21,386 bases of DNA. Source: CAYMRL01 sp964473205 (GTDB taxonomy: Bacteria > Deinococcota > Deinococci > Deinococcales > Trueperaceae). Made by a program: the position numbers and the translations under genes. The stretch's first letter is position 1. Every line of letters starts with the position of its first letter. Under the pieces are notes generated by a model. It saw only the letters and a list, made by a program, of their open reading frames with translations. It was not told the origin of the DNA and ran no database searches. The stretch is from contig CAYYOK010000051.1 of NCBI GenBank assembly GCA_964473205.1, positions 1 to 21,386 of the forward strand, read 5' to 3'. Of this stretch, positions 17,075-21,386 are shown in pieces.

Positions 17075-17862
17075 ACACCGCCCTCAAGGTCATGAAGTAC
17101 GCGTTCTTCGACCTGCTGCGCAGCCGCTGGCTCATCGCCTACACGGCGTTCTTCGCCGTCGCCACCTCGGGCCTGCTCTACTTCGGCGACGAGCCGGTGC
17201 AAGCGGCGCTCAGCGCGCTGAACCTGGTGCTGCTGATCATCCCGCTGGTGGCGCTGATGCTCGGCATGAACTACTACTACTACACGCGCGACTTCGTGCA
17301 GCTGATCCTCACGCAGCCGGTCTCGCGGCCGAGCGTGTTCGTCGGGCAGTTCGCCGGCGTGGCGCTGCCGCTAGCTGGAGCGTTCGTGCTCGGCACAGGG
17401 GCGCCTTACCTCGTCTACAGCTTCAGCGGCAACGTCGACGTGCCGATGCTCGTCAGCCTGCTCGGCGCGGGCGCGCTGATCAGCCTGGTGTTCACGGCGC
17501 TGGCGTTCTGGTTCGGCATCGCCAACGAGGAGCGCGCCAAGGCTCTGGGCCTGGCGCTGGGCGCCTGGCTGGCGCTGAGCGTCGTCTACGACGGCCTGGT
17601 CCTGTTCTTCATCGCGCTGGCGCAGGCGTACCCGATCGACAGGGCAGTGATCATCGCCAGCCTGCTGAACCCGATCGACCTCTCGCGCATCCTGGTGCTG
17701 CTGCAGCTCGACACCGCCGCGCTGATGGGCTACACCGGCGCGCTCTTCCGCACCTTCCTCGGCTCGACCACCGGTCTCCTGGTGGCCGTCGGCGCGCTGC
17801 TGGTGTGGGTGGCGGGGCCGGCGCTGCTGGGGCTGCGGGCGTTCAGGCGCAAGAACTTCTAG
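17071..17862 (+). CDS. nosY: NosY, membrane permease for NosZ maturation
   Basis: Inner-membrane partner of NosF and NosD. The 263-residue product has about six hydrophobic segments and starts with a cytoplasmic helix then RSRWLIAYTAFFAVATSGLLYF (near 17-38). The coupling segment YYYYTRDFVQLILTQPVSRPSVFVG (near 68-92) is a strong NosY/ABC-2 permease hallmark. The conserved NPIDLSRILVLLQLDTAALMGYTGA block near 200-224 is also characteristic. GTG start overlaps nosF by four bases (GTGA). Last gene of the nos cluster, 43 bases from the end of a convergent regulator gene. Confidence 0.95.
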   Translation: MNTALKVMKYAFFDLLRSRWLIAYTAFFAVATSGLLYFGDEPVQAALSALNLVLLIIPLVALMLGMNYYYYTRDFVQLILTQPVSRPSVFVGQFAGVALPLAGAFVLGTGAPYLVYSFSGNVDVPMLVSLLGAGALISLVFTALAFWFGIANEERAKALGLALGAWLALSVVYDGLVLFFIALAQAYPIDRAVIIASLLNPIDLSRILVLLQLDTAALMGYTGALFRTFLGSTTGLLVAVGALLVWVAGPALLGLRAFRRKNF

Positions 17863-17905
17863 GTCAGCGCGGCGTGCCGCCCTGAACGGGGTAGCCACGC
17901 AGGCT

Positions 17906-18703
17906 TCATGGCTCTTCGTCGAAGTTATGGCGGTAGTAGTTCGGGGTGAGGCCGAGGACCTTCCGAAAGTCGGTGGTCAGGTGGGCGTGGTCGGCGTATC
18001 CGAGCTCTGCGGCAACGCGTGCGATCGTGAGCGAGGGCTCTTCGCGGAGGCGTTGGGCAGCCTCTTGGAGGCGGTAGCGGCGGATGACGGCGAGAGGTGG
18101 TTGGCCGATGTGACGCTGAGCCAGTCGCTGCACGCCCCGTATCGAGGTGCCCAGTCGTTCGGCGACCTGAGCTACGCTCACGATCGAGCGATCAGAGGAG
18201 ATCATCTCCTCCATGGTGTTCGCGAGTAGCCCCTGCTCGTCAGGCGGGCCGAGGTTCGCTGCTGCCCACTCGGCGTAGGCCTGCACGGCGCGATCTCGGC
18301 TTCGCTCCCCGTTCTCGTCACGCATCGCCGTTGCTACGGCGCGGTGCAGGTCAGGAACATCGACGGCGATCTCGGTGTCTCGGATAGTGCTCGGATCGGA
18401 CACGAGCGACGTGATCGCAGCGGGGCGCAGGAGCGCCCCAACCCCCCAACCTTGCCCCTGAAGGTCGCGGTGTGAGATCCCTGTCGTGGGGCCTGCCAAG
18501 GATACGCCGCTGGGTTCGACGACAAGGTTGGACGCTGGGAACGGCAACACCTCTTGTCGCGAGGTCTGCCCTGGTGCGAGGTTCCAGCGCGGTATCCAGA
18601 ACCAACGGATCAGCTCTCGCAGTTGGGCGGGTGCCGGCATGCGGTGGAAGGATGGGAGCCGAGTCGGGTAGAGAATGCCTCGCATGTCGCTCTTGCCGGT
18701 CAT
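17906..18703 (-). CDS. AraC-family transcriptional regulator
   Basis: 265-residue regulator when started at the ATG at 18703, which has GGAAGGAAG two bases upstream. The longer open frame to 18826 would run into the divergent gene. The N-terminal part (about 1-150) resembles the ligand-sensing domain found on AraC proteins with a LREFIRWFW-type motif (LRELIRWFWIP) and a VVEPSGVSLAGPTT stretch. The C-terminal two helix-turn-helix units (about 165-262) carry VAERLGTSIRGVQRLAQRHIG and AAELGYADHAHLTTDFRKVLGLTPNYYR. Divergent from a VOC-fold protein gene 73 bases away, which it probably controls. The effector is unknown. Convergent with nosY but with no evident role in denitrification. Confidence 0.88.
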   Translation of the reverse strand: MTGKSDMRGILYPTRLPSFHRMPAPAQLRELIRWFWIPRWNLAPGQTSRQEVLPFPASNLVVEPSGVSLAGPTTGISHRDLQGQGWGVGALLRPAAITSLVSDPSTIRDTEIAVDVPDLHRAVATAMRDENGERSRDRAVQAYAEWAAANLGPPDEQGLLANTMEEMISSDRSIVSVAQVAERLGTSIRGVQRLAQRHIGQPPLAVIRRYRLQEAAQRLREEPSLTIARVAAELGYADHAHLTTDFRKVLGLTPNYYRHNFDEEP

Positions 18704-18770
18704 CGCTTCCTTCCTTCGGCACGGTCGTCGCGAATCTTCAAGACGGATCGAGGGAACGCGTGTATGGTCG

Positions 18771-18786
18771 ATTCGTATGAACGAAT
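18771..18786. promoter_or_regulatory. Palindrome overlapping the VOC gene start
   Basis: ATTCGT-ATGA-ACGAAT, a perfect six-base inverted repeat with a four-base centre that contains the start codon at 18777. A repressor bound here would block expression. AraC proteins usually bind direct repeats, so its link to the neighbouring regulator is uncertain. Confidence 0.3.
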
Positions 18787-19298
18787 CCACGAGATCTCGC
18801 CGCGGAGTCTCCGGCGAGCACACCACCGACGGCGTCCCGCACGGCTCGACGAGCCTGACCCCGTTTCTGGCAATCGAGAACGCTGCCGCTGCGCTCAGAT
18901 TCTACGAGTCCGTGTTCGGCGCTCGCGTCGTCGATACCACCGAGATTGGTGGCTTGGTGGTGCACGCCGAGCTGGACTTCGGCAACGGCAGGCTTCAGAT
19001 CGGCGAACCCACTCCCGACTACGGGCTGATCCCGGCACCCGATGGAGATGCCGACTGCTACTCGATCGGCCTCTACTGCGCCGACGTGGATACGCTGGTG
19101 CAGCGAGCCGAGCAGGCTGGCGCAACGATTCGCGAGGCGGTGAGCACCTTCGTCTCCGGCGACCGATTCGCCTCCATCCGCGACCCGTTCGGGGTTCGCT
19201 GGTCGATCATGACCCGCGTCGAAGACCTGTCCGAAGACGAGAGCGCGCGCAGGGTCGCGCAATGGGCCGCCGAGCAAAAGGCATCGAACGACCGATGA
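18777..19298 (+). CDS. VOC-fold protein (glyoxalase / PhnB-like)
   Basis: A 173-residue member of the vicinal oxygen chelate superfamily (glyoxalases, dioxygenases, antibiotic-binding proteins). The paired beta-alpha-beta-beta-beta modules are seen in TPFLAIENAAAALRFYESVFGA (about 26-47), VVHAELDFGNGRLQIGE (near 60-76), then LYCADVDTLVQRAEQAGATI and GDRFASIRDPFGVRWSIMT. The last block, with DPFG, is typical. The closest general match is the PhnB-like subgroup, whose substrate is mostly unknown. The ATG at 18777 is chosen because it clears the divergent regulator; an in-frame upstream extension to 18675 overlaps that gene. No substrate can be assigned. Confidence 0.82.
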   Translation: MNESTRSRRGVSGEHTTDGVPHGSTSLTPFLAIENAAAALRFYESVFGARVVDTTEIGGLVVHAELDFGNGRLQIGEPTPDYGLIPAPDGDADCYSIGLYCADVDTLVQRAEQAGATIREAVSTFVSGDRFASIRDPFGVRWSIMTRVEDLSEDESARRVAQWAAEQKASNDR

Positions 19299-19301
19299 GC
19301 A

Positions 19302-19337
19302 GTGACGCCCAGCCTCATACGGGCTGCGTATCGTCAC
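19302..19337. terminator. Two-part hairpin between convergent genes
   Basis: Outer stem GTGACG...CGTCAC and inner stem CAGCC...GGCTG around a seven-base loop, starting four bases after the VOC stop and lying in the 87-base gap before the end of the opposite gene. It is placed as a bidirectional terminator but lacks a T-run. Confidence 0.4.
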
Positions 19338-19385
19338 CGCGTCCACGCACGCCGACGCGCGCCTGCCCAGAACCGCCGCCGCTAG

Positions 19386-20279
19386 CTACCGTCCCAACGT
19401 CCCCCGCCGCAGGTCGGCGAGATAGTTGATCATCATCACCGAGGAGAGCTCGCCGACGTGAGTCATCACGTGGTTGCCCTCGACGTCGAAGAACAGCGTG
19501 GTCGGCAGACCGATGCTTCCGAAGGTATCTCCCAGGCGCGAGCGGCTGTCCAGCAGCACGTTGCGGAGCTCGAAGCCCTCATCCTCTAGGTAGCCCTGCA
19601 CGGTGGCGCGGGGCTCACCCTGATCCGCGAACACGAAATGCACGTCGGGATACGAGTTCGAGGCAGCCTCCAGCATCGGCAACTCGCGCCGGCACGGCAG
19701 GCACCAAGTAGCCCAGAGGTTGAGCACGACAGGTTGTCCTCGCAGCGAGGCGAGGTCGAGCTCTCCTCCTTCCAGCCGCTCCAAGCTGAGGCTGGGTAGG
19801 CTCTGCGCGTAGGTCTGGGCCGGGCTGAGCAGCGTCGGCAGCGCCAGCCAGGCCGCCAGCCCCAACACGGCCGGTACCGCCACGGCCTGCAGCGTCACGC
19901 GCCTCCGCCACACCGCGAGAGCCGCCACCACGGCTCCGGCCGCTATCCCCCACCAGGGCGAGTAGCCTCCTTGCCAGAACTGTAAGACGGCGACGGGCTG
20001 CTGCGCGAAGAGAGCTAGGTTCTCGATCACGTAGCCTAGGCGCGAGCCTAGAAGCACGGCGATAGCGGCGTTCCAGGCCCAAGCCGCGCTGGCTGGGGTT
20101 GTCTCGGCAGCCGCCGAACCGATCTGCGCTCGCTCGCCCTCGGCGCCGTCCGGCACCGCCTTCGGTCGCGACCTCCGCCTAGCGACGACCTCGGCCGCCA
20201 CGAGCAGGACCACCAGCCCTAGCGCCGCGAACAGCCGCGGGGCACTGAGGACGACCGGGCCGAGTTGGAACGCGCTCAT
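19386..20279 (-). CDS. Lgt-like membrane domain fused to TlpA-type thioredoxin domain
   Basis: 297 residues in two parts. Residues 1-155 form a membrane region with about four helices (8-30, 67-80, 105-122, 130-150). The stretch GSRLGYVIENLALF and FWQGGYSPWWGIAAG recalls prolipoprotein diacylglyceryl transferase (Lgt). However, the usual HGG after the GG-x-S motif is replaced by PWWG, so transferase activity is doubtful. Residues 160-297 form a periplasmic thioredoxin of the TlpA/ResA type, with W-C193-L-P-C196, a cis-proline region GLPTTLFFD, and LNLWATWC. Such proteins reduce or oxidise thiols of exported proteins, for example cytochromes c or copper-site cysteines. ATG at 20279. Proximity to the nos cluster suggests, but does not show, a role in maturing the CXXC proteins NosL or cytochrome c. 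Confidence 0.85.
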   Translation of the reverse strand: MSAFQLGPVVLSAPRLFAALGLVVLLVAAEVVARRRSRPKAVPDGAEGERAQIGSAAAETTPASAAWAWNAAIAVLLGSRLGYVIENLALFAQQPVAVLQFWQGGYSPWWGIAAGAVVAALAVWRRRVTLQAVAVPAVLGLAAWLALPTLLSPAQTYAQSLPSLSLERLEGGELDLASLRGQPVVLNLWATWCLPCRRELPMLEAASNSYPDVHFVFADQGEPRATVQGYLEDEGFELRNVLLDSRSRLGDTFGSIGLPTTLFFDVEGNHVMTHVGELSSVMMINYLADLRRGTLGR

Positions 20280-20381
20280 ACCTGGATTCTAGCGTCCAGG
20301 AAGCACTTGCCGGGATGGCGGCAAGCCAGTGAGGTAGGCGTCGCTCTAGCTCCTCAGCCGACGATGCGGCACACTCAGACG

Positions 20382-20903
20382 ATGAGCCCGAGCACGCGCA
20401 CTCCGACCGAGGCACGCAACCGGCTGATGCTGAGAGCGCGAGACGCGATGGATCGCTCGTTCGAGACGGACATCGACGTGCCGGGGTTGGCCAGAACCGT
20501 CGGCATGTCGGAGGCACACTTCATCAGGACGTTCAAAGAGGTGTTCGCCGAGACGCCGCACCGCTACCTGCAGCGCCGCCGCGTGGAGCGCGCAATGTAC
20601 CTGCTGCGCGAGACCGAGCGCAGCGTGACCGACGTCTGCTTCGACGTCGGCTTCAACAGCTTGGGCACCTTCAGCCGCACTTTCAAGGACATAACTGGAG
20701 TCACGCCCACCGAGTTCAGGCAGCGGTGGCAACCCGCGTTGAGCGTGCCGACCTGCTTCGCGATGGCTTGGGCGCGGCCCAGCAGTTTCGGAGAAGCGCG
20801 CCGGGAGACGGGTTCGTACAGTGACTCAGCCGACGACGCGAGCGACACCGCGACGGACGGCGACAACGAGGACACGAGCGACGAACCGGAGGCAACGCCA
20901 TGA
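20382..20903 (+). CDS. AraC-family regulator, DNA-binding domain with acidic tail
   Basis: A 173-residue protein from the ATG at 20382 (an ATG at 20364 in the same frame is possible). It consists almost only of the two AraC helix-turn-helix units: VPGLARTVGMSEAHFIRTFKEVF (about 33-55) and VTDVCFDVGFNSLGTFSRTF (about 84-103), ending in GVTPTEFRQRW. It has no ligand-sensing domain. The last 30 residues are a low-complexity acidic tail of Asp, Glu, Ser and Thr. The stop overlaps the next gene's start by four bases (ATGA), so regulator and VOC protein are translated together. AraC-VOC operons of this form are common in bacteria. It is divergent from the Lgt-like/TlpA gene. Effector unknown. Confidence 0.9.
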   Translation: MSPSTRTPTEARNRLMLRARDAMDRSFETDIDVPGLARTVGMSEAHFIRTFKEVFAETPHRYLQRRRVERAMYLLRETERSVTDVCFDVGFNSLGTFSRTFKDITGVTPTEFRQRWQPALSVPTCFAMAWARPSSFGEARRETGSYSDSADDASDTATDGDNEDTSDEPEATP

Positions 20904-21340
20904 TCAAGGGAATCAACATCTCGCACGTATGGGTCTTCGACCAGGACGAAGCTCTCGACTTCTACGTAGGCAAGCTCGGGCTCGAGGTCAGCGCGGACAT
21001 CATGTTCGGCGGCGAGATGCGCTGGCTGACCGTCAGGCCGAAGGGAGAGACGCAGCGCGAGATCCTGCTGGAGAAGATCGCTCCGCCGAGCGTCGACCCC
21101 GATGCAGCCAAGCAGCTTCGCGAGCTCATCGCCAAGGGCGCCACCGGCTTCACGGTCGGGTTCGTGACCGACGACGCCAGAGGGCTGTGCGAGGAGCTGC
21201 GGGGCAAGGGCGTGGAGATCCGCGAGGAGCCCGTCGACCAGTTCTACGGCACGGACTTCGCCATCCGCGACCCGTTCGGCAATCACATCCGCATCCTGCA
21301 GCCGGCGCAGCAGCCAGGGGGAGCCGCCAGCCAGGGCTGA
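20900..21340 (+). CDS. VOC-family (glyoxalase-like) protein
   Basis: A 146-residue vicinal oxygen chelate protein co-translated with the upstream AraC regulator (ATGA overlap). Two modules are visible: SHVWVFDQDEALDFYVGKLGLEV with the first metal-ligand type histidine H9, and TVGFVTDDARGLCEELRGKGVEI followed by YGTDFAIRDPFGNHIRILQP. Candidate metal ligands are H9 and the glutamates/histidines in the second module, in the order usual for these enzymes. The arrangement resembles the many small glyoxalase/bleomycin-resistance-type proteins. No substrate can be assigned. The sequence after 21340 (46 bases) contains nothing I recognise. Confidence 0.9.
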   Translation: MIKGINISHVWVFDQDEALDFYVGKLGLEVSADIMFGGEMRWLTVRPKGETQREILLEKIAPPSVDPDAAKQLRELIAKGATGFTVGFVTDDARGLCEELRGKGVEIREEPVDQFYGTDFAIRDPFGNHIRILQPAQQPGGAASQG

Positions 21341-21386
21341 GCTGGAACCTCGACGAAGAAGAAGCGTGGGCTCGCGGAAACCGTCC

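Noticed and set aside
17869..17880. GCGGC-GT-GCCGC as terminator after nosY
   Set aside because: The two-base loop is too small for a stable hairpin and no T-run follows.
20281..20300. CCTGG...CCAGG inverted repeat before the Lgt-like/TlpA gene
   Set aside because: Only five base pairs with a ten-base gap; expected often by chance in GC-rich DNA.

Overview
The window comes from a high-GC bacterium. Hand-counted lines of the core genes run about 63-73 % G+C, start codons are often GTG, and genes of one operon commonly overlap by 4-22 bases. A Deinococcota (Trueperales-like) or similar host would fit the gene content, but this is an inference from general impression. No rRNA or other clade marker is present to settle it.

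Layout. The left edge holds the 5' two thirds of ppsA (phosphoenolpyruvate synthase, minus strand, cut by the window) divergent from ppsR, the bifunctional kinase/phosphorylase that regulates PpsA. Next comes a two-gene restriction-modification island of BsuBI/PstI type (adenine methyltransferase plus endonuclease, about 2350-5180). It has clearly lower G+C than its neighbours and is bracketed by a 9-bp direct repeat. Then follow gnd (6-phosphogluconate dehydrogenase, plus strand) and, convergent to it, a complete sulfate/thiosulfate ABC importer on the minus strand (sbp-cysT-cysW-cysA, 10835 down to 6761).

Divergent from the sulfate operon is a compact nitrous oxide reductase cluster of clade II type (11124-17862): a mono-heme cytochrome c, nosZ, an unusual fusion of a four-helix membrane protein to a NosL lipoprotein, nosD, nosF and nosY. 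NosZ carries every expected CuZ and CuA ligand. NosD, NosF, NosY and NosL would supply copper/sulfur maturation and the cytochrome would deliver electrons. nosR and nosX, typical of clade I, are absent.

The right end (17900-21386) holds two pairs of an AraC-type regulator and a VOC (glyoxalase-fold) protein, one divergent and one operonic. Between them lies a minus-strand membrane protein that joins an Lgt-like membrane half to a TlpA-type thioredoxin domain. No tRNA, rRNA, CRISPR array, transposase or prophage gene was seen, and no gene-free stretch exceeds 300 bases. The longest is the 288-base divergent region between sbp and the cytochrome gene.

Most notable: the membrane protein-NosL fusion with an internal lipobox and a His/Met-rich tail, the Lgt-like/TlpA fusion, the footprint around the restriction island, and several hairpins or palindromes at regulatory positions.
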